The notes: a model not told the origin generated them from the sequence alone. Positions 1-8,206 are shown, counted from the stretch's first letter. The stretch is 37,465 nt of DNA from JBPOIC01 sp052034865 (GCA_052034865.1 JBPOIC010000037.1:1-37465), one strand, 5' to 3'. Program-made: numbers and translations.

Positions 1-336
1 GCGTTTTTCAAGGCGATCCAGGCAAAGGATGGAGATCGGATCAAGTCGAGTGTGAAGTTTTTGGAAGAGTATGTGGAAGAGCACTTTGGGTATGAGCAGA
101 AAATGATGAGTCAGTTGCAGTATCCGGGTTTTTCGCAGCATCGGGGCATGCATGAGTATTTTGTGAGAAAAACAGACGAGCTTAAAGCGGAGCTGATTCA
201 GACAGGAGTTACGGGAACCTTCATGATCAAGGCTAAACGCCATCTCATCGATTGGCTCATCAATCACATCAAGACAGAAGATAAAAATTTGGGAAGTTTC
301 ATCATGAACAAAACCAGCGAGAAAAAAGTCGCCTGA
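1..336 (+). CDS. Bacteriohemerythrin, 3' part (5' end outside window)
   Basis: The reading frame is open from base 1 and ends at the TGA at 334-336, so only the last 111 residues are present. The visible part carries the iron-ligand pattern of the hemerythrin family: HFGYE (HxxxE), HRGMH (HxxxH) and a final HIKTED (HxxxxD). This is the second half of the four-helix bundle that holds a non-haem di-iron site and binds O2 reversibly; the first His ligands must lie upstream. Members of this family are often single-domain proteins near chemoreceptors, and here a porin and a chemotaxis gene run follow on the same strand. A role in oxygen delivery or sensing is inferred. The fragment could also be the C-terminal domain of a larger receptor fusion. 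Confidence 0.9.
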   Translation, partial: AFFKAIQAKDGDRIKSSVKFLEEYVEEHFGYEQKMMSQLQYPGFSQHRGMHEYFVRKTDELKAELIQTGVTGTFMIKAKRHLIDWLINHIKTEDKNLGSFIMNKTSEKKVA

Positions 337-524
337 TGCGTCTGAATCGGGAGGATTTTGATCCAGAAGAAATTTACCCAATCATTTCATTATCGGACAG
401 GCATGATTTTTAAGGGTGTGTGAATAACAGCCCTTGCGATGGGCAGAGGCAGTTGAGAGTGATGAAAAAGTGAAGATGAAAAACAGCAAAGCGAAAGCGA
501 TGGTTCTCATGCAAGTTTCCTTTC

Positions 525-545
525 CAGGATTCAGGATTCATATCC
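525..545 (+). repeat. CAGGATT tandem heptamer
   Basis: Two perfect CAGGATT units (525-531 and 532-538) followed by CATATCC lie upstream of the porin signal peptide. The same unit appears inverted at 35874-35887. Its presence argues that this stretch is untranslated. Confidence 0.55.
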
Positions 546-598
546 GATCTGTGTCGCAGGACAGATCCATAGATTTTATCGTCCCGATTGGGAAGGGG

Positions 599-1891
599 TT
601 GCGCGGATTTTTTCTCTATTTTTGTTTTCTTCATTTACTTTTCCTATCCATTCTAAACTCGGCTGTCAGGGCTGAAGAGAATGGAGGAGATTCCAAAGAA
701 AATAGATTTTTATCCCGATCGACACTGACAGGAAATTGGGGAGGTTTTCGAGAAAAACTCTCCGATCATGGAGTTGATTTGAGTTTTGCCTACACCGGTG
801 AAATCGTCGGAAATTTTTCGGGCGGTATTCGCCGAGATGCCTCTTGCCTGGGTCTTTTAGAAATGGGGCTTTCGGTCGATCTAGAAAAACTTGCCCATTG
901 GAAAGGGGCCTCGATTTATATATCGGGGGTTGGCGCCCAGGGTTCGGCTCCCAGTGCTTTCATCGGAGATGTTCAGGGAGTGAGCAGTCTGGAGTCGGAG
1001 AGTTTCTGGAAAATACAGGAAGCCTGGTTGCAGCAAAAAATATGGCAGGATCGTCTCTCATTTTTGGCAGGCCTTTACGAGATCAATTCAGAGTTCGACA
1101 GTATCGAAGCCGCGAGTCTTTTTTTAAATTCTTCAAGGTTGATCGGACTCGATTTTGCTCAAAGTGGTAAAAACGGTCCTTCCACCTATCCCGCTCCAGG
1201 GCTTGGTTTAAGAGTTCGTCTGGAGCCAAAACCCTGGCTTTATCTGGAAGGTGGTTTTTTTGACGGAGCTCCGGGAGATCCCAACGACGTATCTTCGATG
1301 GCGATTGCTATCCATGCAAACGAGGGATTTCTGATCGTCGGTGAAATCGGATTTTTATCGAAGGTCAGTGAAGAGCAAGATCAAACCGGAAAATTTGCTC
1401 TCGGTGCGTGGGGCTACACGAGTCAATTTGAAGATCTGATTGCCCTGGATGATTTTGGAAATCCTCTTCAGCATGGCAGAAACTTTGGAATTTATGGCCT
1501 GGGTGAGTACACTGTTTTTCGCGAAAGCGGAGATGACGAACAGGGTTTGGAAGTCTTTGGCAGGTGGGGATATGCGAATCCCGATTTTAATCCTGTCGAA
1601 CATTTTTTCAGTGTGGGGATGGTCTATACTGGCCTTTTTCCGCATCGTGACCAGGATAAAATCGGATTGGGTATGACGGCCGCGATACATGGAAATCCCT
1701 TTCGGCAGGCGCAGTCCCAGGAAGGATTTGCCACCACGCGCACCGAAACGAATTTTGAGCTGACCTATCGGGCCCAGCTCACACCGTGGCTGTTTGTTCA
1801 ACCAGATCTTCAGCTTGTTTTAAACCCTGGAATCAATCCCGAATATTCTCACGCACTCGCTGGAGGCGTTCGGGTCCACGTGGAATTATAG
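599..1891 (+). CDS. oprB: OprB-type carbohydrate-selective porin
   Basis: Predicted outer-membrane beta-barrel of the OprB family, which lets sugars and other small solutes across the outer membrane. Family signs are the early TGNWGG motif, the SFAYTGE segment, alternating aromatic/glycine strands and a C-terminal strand ending VRVHVEL. The frame is open from a TTG at 434, with an ATG at 476, but none of the candidate starts has a good ribosome site. I prefer the TTG at 599 because it directly precedes a normal signal peptide (RGFFLYFCFLHLLFLSILNS then AVRA), and because the extra upstream codons run through a 7-bp repeat (525-538) that also occurs in intergenic DNA. It lies 36 bp before cheY on the same strand, an unusual partner for chemotaxis genes. 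The family is clear; the substrate is unknown and the start is uncertain. Confidence 0.8.
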   Translation: MRGFFLYFCFLHLLFLSILNSAVRAEENGGDSKENRFLSRSTLTGNWGGFREKLSDHGVDLSFAYTGEIVGNFSGGIRRDASCLGLLEMGLSVDLEKLAHWKGASIYISGVGAQGSAPSAFIGDVQGVSSLESESFWKIQEAWLQQKIWQDRLSFLAGLYEINSEFDSIEAASLFLNSSRLIGLDFAQSGKNGPSTYPAPGLGLRVRLEPKPWLYLEGGFFDGAPGDPNDVSSMAIAIHANEGFLIVGEIGFLSKVSEEQDQTGKFALGAWGYTSQFEDLIALDDFGNPLQHGRNFGIYGLGEYTVFRESGDDEQGLEVFGRWGYANPDFNPVEHFFSVGMVYTGLFPHRDQDKIGLGMTAAIHGNPFRQAQSQEGFATTRTETNFELTYRAQLTPWLFVQPDLQLVLNPGINPEYSHALAGGVRVHVEL

Positions 1892-1927
1892 AACGCAAGA
1901 TCCATCTTCGACTCAAAGGAGCAGCAT

Positions 1928-2305
1928 ATGAAAGCACTCATTGTGGATGACTCAAGGACCATTCGTGTTGTCCTGGGAAAAATGCTCAAAGAAGTAGGGT
2001 TTGAAGTGCTGGAGGCAAGTAATGGTCAGGAAGCTCTCGATCAGATCAAAGCCGTCGGGAAGGTAGATATTGCACTTGTCGATTGGAACATGCCGGTGAT
2101 GAACGGACTGGATTTTATCAAGGCGGTTCGGAATCTTCCTGAGTACAGTGATGCATGGCTCATGATGGTTACCACCGAAACCGAGCAGTCACAAATGGTG
2201 AAGGCCATGGTGGCCGGTGCGAATGAGTATGTGATGAAGCCTTTTACCAAAGAAGTCATTTTTGAAAAATTGCAGATGATGGGGCTTTTGCCTGCACAGG
2301 AGTAA
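1928..2305 (+). CDS. cheY: CheY-like single-domain response regulator (first of three)
   Basis: A stand-alone receiver domain of 125 residues with no output domain. The acidic pair D7/D8, phospho-acceptor D52 in VDWNMP, the switch T82 in MVTTE and K104 in MKPF are all present, so it should be phosphorylated by a CheA kinase and act by protein binding (flagellar switch or another effector). AAGGAG at about 1916-1921 precedes the ATG. It starts a set of chemotaxis genes, but a 163-bp gap separates it from cheB. Two further CheY proteins lie downstream; which one binds the motor cannot be told from the sequence. They may be specialised, with one acting as a phosphate sink. Confidence 0.93.
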   Translation: MKALIVDDSRTIRVVLGKMLKEVGFEVLEASNGQEALDQIKAVGKVDIALVDWNMPVMNGLDFIKAVRNLPEYSDAWLMMVTTETEQSQMVKAMVAGANEYVMKPFTKEVIFEKLQMMGLLPAQE

Positions 2306-2315
2306 GAAGGGAATT

Positions 2316-2344
2316 GAGAAGACAGAAGGCAGGAGACAGAAGAA
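2316..2344 (+). repeat. Degenerate 7-bp tandem repeat (CAGAAGN units)
   Basis: Four tandem heptamers GAGAAGA, CAGAAGG, CAGGAGA and CAGAAGA run from 2316 to 2343 in the gap between cheY and cheB. The unit matches arrays at 30721 and, on the other strand, 17954 and 35856. The rest of this 163-bp gap shows only a short ATCCTA doublet just before the cheB ribosome site. Confidence 0.7.
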
Positions 2345-2468
2345 AACCTTGAATTCAATTTTCTGGATGGGTTTCCGCCCAAATAAAATGAAGAGGATGA
2401 TGGAGGTTCGCCATTCGAATGAAGATTGAATAGCCGGTAAAAGCAAATCCTAATCCTAAGGAGCAACC

Positions 2469-3563
2469 ATGACAGGGGGACAGAAAATCAGGGTGTTGGT
2501 AATTGATGACTCCAGTGTCATCCGTCGTCTGATTACAGAGATCGTTAATGCCGAGTCCGATATGGAAATTGCAGGAACGGCAGGTAATGGCCGGATGGGG
2601 CTCGATATGATCTCTCAGGTCAAGCCAGACGTCATTACCCTTGATTGGGAAATGCCCGTAATGAATGGGCTTCAAACCCTAGAAGAGTTGCGCAAACTCC
2701 ATCCGCGTCTGCCCGTTATTATTTTTAGCACGCTCAGTACACGAGGAGCTCAAACCACTCTCGAAGCACTTTCGCGCGGTGCTTCAGATTATGTCACCAA
2801 GCCATCCGGAATGGTGAATTATGACGAATCCCGCAAACATGTCTCAGAGCAATTGACACAAAAAATTCGCACTCTCGGAGGTTCGAGTCTTTTTAAAAAC
2901 TCCGGTTTGCTTCAGACAAAGTTTCCTTCTCCTTCCCCGAAGACGATAGGGTGTTTGTCCAATCGGGTAGATGTAGTCGCAATCGGATGCTCTACCGGCG
3001 GACCGAATGCTTTGGCCGATGTTTTTTCATCCCTATCTAAAAATCTTTCCGTTCCCATTCTCATTGTTCAACATATGCCGCCAATTTTCACAAAACTTCT
3101 TGCAGAGCGGTTGAGCGCGCAGTCGGGCATTCAGGTAGAAGAGGCAAAATCGGGTACCTTGCTTCACCCCGGCCGCGCCTGGGTTGCCCCGGGCGATTTC
3201 CATATGGTCGTAAAACGCGAAGGGGATGGTGTTCAGATCCAGACCCATCAAGGCCCTCCGGAAAACTCCTGCCGGCCAGCCGTGGATGTCATGTTTCGAT
3301 CAGTAGCAGATACTTATGGCCCCCATGCCCTAGGTGTGATTCTGACGGGAATGGGCCAGGATGGACTCAAGGGTTGTGAAAGAATTCGCGAAAAAGGTGG
3401 CTGTATTTTCGCCCAGGATGAAGCCAGCAGTGTGGTGTGGGGCATGCCCAGTTTTGTCGTGAAGTCTGGGCTGGCAGCGAAGATCCTTCCGATTCAGGAA
3501 ATGGGTCGTGAGATTTCCAAACGGGTGATGGGAAATCTCATTCCAAAGGCCGTGAATTCATAA
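2469..3563 (+). CDS. cheB: CheB, receptor methylesterase/glutamine deamidase
   Basis: Chemotaxis adaptation enzyme of 364 residues that removes methyl groups from receptor glutamates and deamidates receptor glutamines. Residues 1-120 form a receiver domain (D13/D14, phospho-site D59 in LDWEMP, K111). A linker follows, and residues 165-355 form the esterase domain. The catalytic triad is visible as S175 in GCSTGGP, H202 in QHMPP and D298 in GMGQDG. AAGGAG at about 2458-2463 sets the ATG. cheR begins 8 bp after its stop, the usual opposing enzyme pair. Both domains are full length, so this is a phosphorylation-controlled CheB. Confidence 0.97.
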   Translation: MTGGQKIRVLVIDDSSVIRRLITEIVNAESDMEIAGTAGNGRMGLDMISQVKPDVITLDWEMPVMNGLQTLEELRKLHPRLPVIIFSTLSTRGAQTTLEALSRGASDYVTKPSGMVNYDESRKHVSEQLTQKIRTLGGSSLFKNSGLLQTKFPSPSPKTIGCLSNRVDVVAIGCSTGGPNALADVFSSLSKNLSVPILIVQHMPPIFTKLLAERLSAQSGIQVEEAKSGTLLHPGRAWVAPGDFHMVVKREGDGVQIQTHQGPPENSCRPAVDVMFRSVADTYGPHALGVILTGMGQDGLKGCERIREKGGCIFAQDEASSVVWGMPSFVVKSGLAAKILPIQEMGREISKRVMGNLIPKAVNS

Positions 3564-3571
3564 AGGACTTT

Positions 3572-4393
3572 ATGACACTCGCACCTGCACATTTTGAGTT
3601 TATTAAAAATTTCATCCGAACGCGATCCGCCATTGTTTTGGAAAGCGGGAAAGAATACATGGTGCTCGCGCGTCTGGAGCCTTTGATTAAAAAAGAAGGG
3701 ATCGCTTCTCTGGATGATCTGATTCAAAAACTCCAACAAAACCCGAGTGGTCCATTAAGTCAGAAAGTCGTTGAGGCGATGACCACAAATGAAACCTATT
3801 TTTTCCGCGATCTCCATCCTTTTGAAGCCTTAAAGACAAAAATTTTTCCGGATCTGATTACGAAGCGTCAGATGTTTCGTACCTTGAATATCTGGTGTGC
3901 TGCCTGTTCCAGTGGTCAGGAACCCTATTCTATTGCCATGATCCTGAGAGAGAATTTCCCGCAGGTACAAACCTGGAACATCAAGATCATCGCTACCGAT
4001 CTTTCTACCGATATCCTCGCCCGGGCCAAAGCGGGCGTTTATCACCAACTGGAAGTCAACCGTGGTCTGCCAGCGCCCCTTTTGGTCAAATACTTCGAAA
4101 AAACCGGTCTGGATTGGAAAATCAGCGACAAGATCCGAAGCATGGTTGATTTTAGGATCCTGAATCTTGATTCGCCCAGTTATCCTTATCCTCCCATGGA
4201 TCTTATCTTTTTGAGAAATGTGATGATTTATTTCGATCTGACGACGAAAAAGAAAATTCTCGATAACGTCCATCACCTTTTAAAACCCGATGGATATTTT
4301 TTTCTTGGCTCCACCGAAACCACTTTGAATGTGCATGATGGTTTTGAGCGCATTCAGATTGACAAGGCCGTGTGTTACCGGGCGCGCAAATAA
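3572..4393 (+). CDS. cheR: CheR, receptor methyltransferase
   Basis: S-adenosylmethionine-dependent methyltransferase of 273 residues that methylates receptor glutamates, opposing CheB. The N-terminal helical domain ends with the family signature MTTNETYFFRD (about residues 70-80). The SAM-binding loop is WCAACSSGQEPYSIAM, and the later FLRNVMIYFD segment is the usual CheR motif. AAAGGA, overlapping the cheB stop, precedes the ATG closely. No TPR or coiled-coil extension is present, so this is the short stand-alone form. It has no visible C-terminal pentapeptide-tether partner in the window because receptors are absent. Confidence 0.97.
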   Translation: MTLAPAHFEFIKNFIRTRSAIVLESGKEYMVLARLEPLIKKEGIASLDDLIQKLQQNPSGPLSQKVVEAMTTNETYFFRDLHPFEALKTKIFPDLITKRQMFRTLNIWCAACSSGQEPYSIAMILRENFPQVQTWNIKIIATDLSTDILARAKAGVYHQLEVNRGLPAPLLVKYFEKTGLDWKISDKIRSMVDFRILNLDSPSYPYPPMDLIFLRNVMIYFDLTTKKKILDNVHHLLKPDGYFFLGSTETTLNVHDGFERIQIDKAVCYRARK

Positions 4394-4445
4394 TGTCAGG
4401 GATTTCTTGTTTTTAAGAAAATACCCAAGACCAGGGAGGTATGAG

Positions 4446-4895
4446 ATGATTCAGAAAGAAGATGTGATCAAGATTGTCGGAGAGATTTTTCAGACGATGC
4501 TCAGCATGGAGATGGAACCGGTTCCCACATCAAAACCTCTGCCCATGAATGGCGAAATTCTTTCGGGATTTATTCACATTACCGGAGATTGGAATGGATC
4601 GGTCCTGCTCAGTTTTCCCCGCTCTTTTGCCCAACGATCCTCTGAAACAATGTTTGGAATGGGCCCGGGTGAAGCGGGTGAATCAGAAGTTCGGGATGCT
4701 GTGGGCGAGCTGACCAATATGGTTGGAGGAAATTGCAAATCGCTCATGCCAGGATCATGTCAGCTTTCATTGCCCTCCGTCATTCAGGGTCATGATTTCA
4801 AAATGACCAATCCGGGCAGTGAAATGCTCTACGATCTATATCTTAAAAATCAGGATGAGATTCTCAATGTCCGTCTGTTCCAGGGAATCATATAA
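4446..4895 (+). CDS. cheX: CheX-like chemotaxis phosphatase
   Basis: Predicted CheC/CheX/FliY-family protein of 149 residues; the family dephosphorylates CheY-P. The family active-site helix with E and N is visible as ELTNMVGGNCK (about residues 83-93). Only one such helix is present, as in CheX, which acts as a dimer. The open frame extends upstream into cheR, but the strong ribosome site AGGGAGGT (4433-4440) fixes the ATG at 4446. A second cheY starts 18 bp downstream, fitting a phosphatase encoded next to its substrate. A weak hairpin (4403-4420) lies in the gap after cheR. The family is confident; CheX rather than CheC is inferred from length and the single motif. Confidence 0.85.
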   Translation: MIQKEDVIKIVGEIFQTMLSMEMEPVPTSKPLPMNGEILSGFIHITGDWNGSVLLSFPRSFAQRSSETMFGMGPGEAGESEVRDAVGELTNMVGGNCKSLMPGSCQLSLPSVIQGHDFKMTNPGSEMLYDLYLKNQDEILNVRLFQGII

Positions 4896-4913
4896 TGTAG
4901 GTATGGAGGGCGT

Positions 4914-5276
4914 ATGAATATCCTCGTTGTGGATGATAGCAAGGCCATGAGAATGATTGTGATCCGGCATCTCAGACAGGCAGGGTATGACAACCATGAA
5001 TTCAAGGAAGCCCAGAATGGCAAAGAGGCTCTCCAGGTTTTTGAAAACTTTCGTCCAGATCTCGTGCTTTCGGACTGGAACATGCCTGAGATGTCAGGTT
5101 TTGATCTGTTGCTGGCCCTGAAGGAAAAATGGGTGGGGATGAAGTTTGGTTTCGTGACTTCTGAATCTACACCTGAAATGCAGCAGAAGGCTTTTGAGAA
5201 TGGAGCCCTGTTTTTAATTGCAAAGCCCTTTACGGTAGAGGCCTTTCAGAATGCTTTAAAAGACATCATTGTCTAA
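4914..5276 (+). CDS. cheY: CheY-like single-domain response regulator (second)
   Basis: A 120-residue receiver domain with D7/D8, phospho-site D54 in SDWNMP, T82/S83 in FVTSES and K104 in AKPF. GGAGGG (4905-4910) lies just upstream of the ATG. The position 18 bp after cheX and 12 bp before the next gene shows tight co-transcription. Having three CheY proteins in one operon suggests divided roles; this one is the most likely direct partner of the neighbouring CheX, which is inference from position only. Confidence 0.93.
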   Translation: MNILVVDDSKAMRMIVIRHLRQAGYDNHEFKEAQNGKEALQVFENFRPDLVLSDWNMPEMSGFDLLLALKEKWVGMKFGFVTSESTPEMQQKAFENGALFLIAKPFTVEAFQNALKDIIV

Positions 5277-5288
5277 GGTGAGGTTTCT

Positions 5289-5771
5289 ATGAAAACGTTC
5301 TATCACATGCCCATGGATGAAGATGTTTTGAGGCTCCTGACCGGTTTATTGGGAAAGAAAGTGAAAGCAGATAAAACAGTTCAGGCAGCAGAGGGGAGCC
5401 TTCCAATTCTTGCCCTGTATATGAATGAGGAAGGGATTCCTGGATCCATTGCCTGCTGTGATTACATGTTAAGTGCCTGCATGGCAGGGGCTCTTACCAT
5501 GATTCCTCCGGCTGCAGCACAGGATGCTGCAAAAACAAAGGACTTTCCGGATTCGCTCAGGGAAAACCTGCGCGAAGTATTTAACATCTGCGCCAGTCTC
5601 ATGAATGCACCGGCAGCCCCTCGGCTGATCTTAAGCAATGTCTTTATGGATCTCTCATCACTTCCGGATGCAGCGCTTGAAATCTTGAAAAATCCTGCCG
5701 AACGTCTTGATCTTGAAGTCGATGTTGCGGGTTACGGTAAGGGAAGAATGGCCCTGATGTGTGCCTCCTGA
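5289..5771 (+). CDS. Conserved-looking protein of unknown function inside the chemotaxis operon
   Basis: A 160-residue soluble protein that I cannot assign to a named family. It has no signal peptide and no membrane segment. The middle has an alanine-rich stretch with methionines and cysteines (residues 57-80) followed by a helical segment SLRENLREVFNICASLMN (about 88-105). The ENLxEVxNIxxxLxN pattern recalls the E/N helix of CheC/CheX phosphatases, but the motif is not a true match, so a distant CheX-like fold is only a guess. AAGGTGAGG at 5275-5283 gives a good ribosome site. It starts 12 bp after the second cheY and is followed by a third, so it is almost certainly expressed with the chemotaxis proteins. 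A regulator, adaptor or alternative phosphatase is possible. Confidence 0.75.
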   Translation: MKTFYHMPMDEDVLRLLTGLLGKKVKADKTVQAAEGSLPILALYMNEEGIPGSIACCDYMLSACMAGALTMIPPAAAQDAAKTKDFPDSLRENLREVFNICASLMNAPAAPRLILSNVFMDLSSLPDAALEILKNPAERLDLEVDVAGYGKGRMALMCAS

Positions 5772-5781
5772 AAATAAGGTC

Positions 5782-5801
5782 TTTAAGAATGATTTAAGAA
5801 T
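5782..5801 (+). repeat. Direct repeat TTTAAGAAT x2 upstream of third cheY
   Basis: TTTAAGAAT occurs at 5782-5790 and again at 5793-5801, 11 bp apart, close to one helical turn. The pair sits in the gap between the unknown gene and the last cheY and is flanked by GGTCT (5778-5782) and AGACC (5811-5815), followed by a T-run, which could form a weak hairpin. It could be a regulator site or a partial terminator; nothing decides between them. Confidence 0.35.
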
Positions 5802-5847
5802 TCAGTGAGTAGACCGTTTTTATTAAGCAGAAAACAAGGAGCCCGGT

Positions 5848-6234
5848 ATGAAAGTGCTGATCGTCGATGATGAACCAGATGCGAGAATGCTTATGGGAGA
5901 TATCCTGGAACCTCTCAACCCTGAAGTTCAGGAGGCCTGTGATGGAGATGAGGCCTTAAAGATTCTCAAACAGAATCCATCTTTCGACATCGCTCTGGTG
6001 GATTGGAGAATGCCAGGTTCCCTTTCTGGAGTAGATCTGGTTCAGGCGATTCGGGCGGACAGTGCGGTTTCATCCATGCCTCTCATTATGGTGACGGGTA
6101 AAAATGATCTGGAAGATGTTCAAAACGCTTTGGATGCGGGGGCAACTGAATTTCTGATGAAACCTTATACCCGCGAGATGGTGATGGATAAATTAAGAAT
6201 GGTGGGTTTTGAAATACCGGAGGCGATGGGATAA
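5848..6234 (+). CDS. cheY: CheY-like single-domain response regulator (third)
   Basis: A 128-residue receiver domain with acidic residues D7, D8 and E9, phospho-site D52 in VDWRMP, T83 in MVTGK and K105 in MKPY. It has a short insertion (GSLSG) after the phospho-site loop that the other two CheY copies lack. AAGGAG at about 5836-5841 precedes the ATG. A 76-bp gap with a direct repeat separates it from the previous gene, so it might have some independent expression. The operon ends here at a strong terminator. The function is inferred from the domain alone. Confidence 0.9.
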   Translation: MKVLIVDDEPDARMLMGDILEPLNPEVQEACDGDEALKILKQNPSFDIALVDWRMPGSLSGVDLVQAIRADSAVSSMPLIMVTGKNDLEDVQNALDAGATEFLMKPYTREMVMDKLRMVGFEIPEAMG

Positions 6235-6267
6235 GAATCGTTTTATCGATGTTGATTTCAGTTTTTT

Positions 6268-6295
6268 AAGGGCGAGAGGTTTCGCCCTTTTTTTT
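6268..6295 (+). terminator. Rho-independent terminator of the chemotaxis operon
   Basis: AAGGGCGA (6268-6275) pairs perfectly with TCGCCCTT (6282-6289) around a 6-nt loop and runs into a T-tract to 6295. It is followed by the convergent cinA gene; the opposite strand lacks a T-tract, so it works for the plus strand only. Confidence 0.93.
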
Positions 6296-6331
6296 CGCAT
6301 CAATTTTATTCTGAAGGTTTGTGAACGGTTT

Positions 6332-7582
6332 TTAAATTTCCAACAATTCTTTGCGTATCCAGTTTAGTGCGACCGATGAAACCAAAAGCTTGAAACGCTC
6401 GCGCTCGAAGGGAAGGAAAAATTTTTTTTCTTCACATCCCCGATCTGTTGCAAGGGCAATGTGAACGGTTCCGACGGGTTTTCCGGGGGTATCCCCTGAA
6501 GGACCCGCGATTCCCGTGATTCCAACTCCGATATCCGACCCCAGTCGCTCTCGCACGCCGATCGCCATTTCTTTGGCGACTTCACCAGACACCGCACCGG
6601 AATCCTTAAGACTTTTCTCAGAAACCCCTAACAGTTTCTGTTTGATGGTATTGTCGTACGCAACCACCCCTCCCAAAAAATATCGGGAGGATCCGGGAAT
6701 ATTGGTCATGCGATGGGCGGTGAGCCCACCGGTGCAGGATTCTGCCAGGGCCAGTTTTCTATTTTTTTGCAAAAGCAGTTTTCCCACGACTTCTTCGAGG
6801 GTTTCTTCATCCTCTCCATAAACATAAGCTCCTATCGCCGATTTCAAACAGCTCAAGGCTGTATCCAATTCAGCCTGCGCTTGAACTTCGGTTTCACGAG
6901 AAAGGGTGAGTTTTAAAAAGATGTCCGGAAATTTGAGTCGAAAGGCGAGCTTGGCAGAGCCTAACTGGACGCGATCTTTCAGAAGGGGTTGTACCAGGTT
7001 GTCTAGTGTGGCTTCTTCGGTCCCAAAACAACGCAAAACTCTGGAGGCATAATAACCTTGGGCGACCCGGTGCAATTTGAGCCAGGGAAAAACCGACTGG
7101 TCAAAAATTTCTTTCATTTCTTTGGGAACGCCGGGAAAGAAAAAGAAATGAACGCCCTGGTTTTCGACATGAACTCCTGGAGCGCTGCCGACCGGATTGA
7201 AAAAAATCTCCGATCCTTTGGGAACCCAGGCCTGTTTTTCCTGGTTCGGAGTCATCGTTCGATTACGGGCCTTGTAGTACAGACGGAGCTGATCGAGCAC
7301 ATCCGGATGATATTCCATCTCAAGCCCAAAAGTTTTGGCGGCCACTTCGAGGGTAAAATCATCGACAGTTGGGCCCAGACCTCCCGTCACCAACACGGCT
7401 TGGGCATCCATTTTTGCCTGAAGAAGGCATTGAGTGATCCGCTCTTCATCATCTGCAACGGTTGTGTGCCGAATGACCTGGAATCCTTCACGGGTGAGCT
7501 TTTCTGAAAGCCAGGCGGCATTCGAGTTGAGGATGTCTCCAAAAACGACTTCATTTCCAATGGCAATGATTTCGATTTTCAT
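6332..7582 (-). CDS. cinA: CinA-family protein (MoCF domain + NMN amidohydrolase)
   Basis: A 416-residue two-domain CinA. The N-terminal half is the molybdopterin-binding-like (COG1058) domain, starting MKIEIIAIGNE and carrying TGGLGPTVDD. The C-terminal half is the nicotinamide-nucleotide amidase domain (pyridine nucleotide salvage, NMN to NaMN), with AESCTGGL, the YDN loop, GAVSGEVA and GVGITGIAGPSG. The open frame extends 27 codons upstream (to 7663), into pgpA, but the family N-terminus begins exactly at the ATG at 7582. It follows pgpA by 49 bp, the usual pgpA-cinA neighbourhood. The older name competence/damage-inducible protein reflects regulation in some species; nothing here shows that. 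Confidence 0.95.
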   Translation of the reverse strand: MKIEIIAIGNEVVFGDILNSNAAWLSEKLTREGFQVIRHTTVADDEERITQCLLQAKMDAQAVLVTGGLGPTVDDFTLEVAAKTFGLEMEYHPDVLDQLRLYYKARNRTMTPNQEKQAWVPKGSEIFFNPVGSAPGVHVENQGVHFFFFPGVPKEMKEIFDQSVFPWLKLHRVAQGYYASRVLRCFGTEEATLDNLVQPLLKDRVQLGSAKLAFRLKFPDIFLKLTLSRETEVQAQAELDTALSCLKSAIGAYVYGEDEETLEEVVGKLLLQKNRKLALAESCTGGLTAHRMTNIPGSSRYFLGGVVAYDNTIKQKLLGVSEKSLKDSGAVSGEVAKEMAIGVRERLGSDIGVGITGIAGPSGDTPGKPVGTVHIALATDRGCEEKKFFLPFERERFKLLVSSVALNWIRKELLEI

Positions 7583-7631
7583 ACGGCGAAAAAATGAGCA
7601 GTGGAAAGAAATTCCACGGGTTTGCAAGGAA

Positions 7632-8084
7632 TCAAAAAAGACGCGTGAGGGCTTGCAGTACAAGGTTTGCGTAAACTCCAGCCATGATGTCGTCCCCCAC
7701 TACGCCCCATCCGTTGGGCAGGCTCTTCTCAAGCTTGCGGATGGGAAAGGGTTTTAGAATATCAAAAAAACGAAATATCAGAAAACCCAGGGCCATCCAT
7801 TTAATGCTGAATGGAATCAGAAAAAGAGTTGCAAAAAAACCGGCAATCTCATCGATGACGATTTTTTGAGGATCTTTCTGGCCGAGACAGGTCTCTGCTT
7901 TTCCGGCGATCACAACAGCAAAAAGAGAAAATAGAAGGATAAACAAGAAATACCAAACAGGAGAAAGCAGGCGCAAGAGCAGGTAGAGAGGAACCGCAAC
8001 GAAGGTTCCATAAGTGCCGGGCATTTTGGGAAGCAAACCAACTCCAAAGCCCGTGGCAAAAAAGAGGATGAGGTTTTTTCTCAC
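7632..8084 (-). CDS. pgpA: Phosphatidylglycerophosphatase A
   Basis: Inner-membrane enzyme of 150 residues that dephosphorylates phosphatidylglycerol-phosphate to phosphatidylglycerol. Family motifs are GLLPKMPGTYG near the N-terminus, VIDEIAGF (about residues 75-82), the FRFFDILKPFPI segment and VGDDIMAG near the end, with three to four hydrophobic segments between them. The start is a GTG at 8084; an in-frame TGA lies just upstream, so no longer protein is possible. No clear ribosome site is visible. It is the first gene of a two-gene unit with cinA. Confidence 0.95.
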   Translation of the reverse strand: MRKNLILFFATGFGVGLLPKMPGTYGTFVAVPLYLLLRLLSPVWYFLFILLFSLFAVVIAGKAETCLGQKDPQKIVIDEIAGFFATLFLIPFSIKWMALGFLIFRFFDILKPFPIRKLEKSLPNGWGVVGDDIMAGVYANLVLQALTRLF

Positions 8085-8206
8085 GAGGATTCAATGCCAA
8101 AAGTGTCCGGCATATAAAAGGGTTTTGATTGACTCTTCTGTGATAATTCCTTTAATCGTCCCTCCATTCACATGGCAGATGTTTTAAAACAAGCGTTTTC
8201 GTTTTT

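Noticed and set aside
7583..7663. N-terminal extension of cinA
   Set aside because: It overlaps the end of pgpA, and the conserved CinA N-terminus begins at the ATG at 7582.
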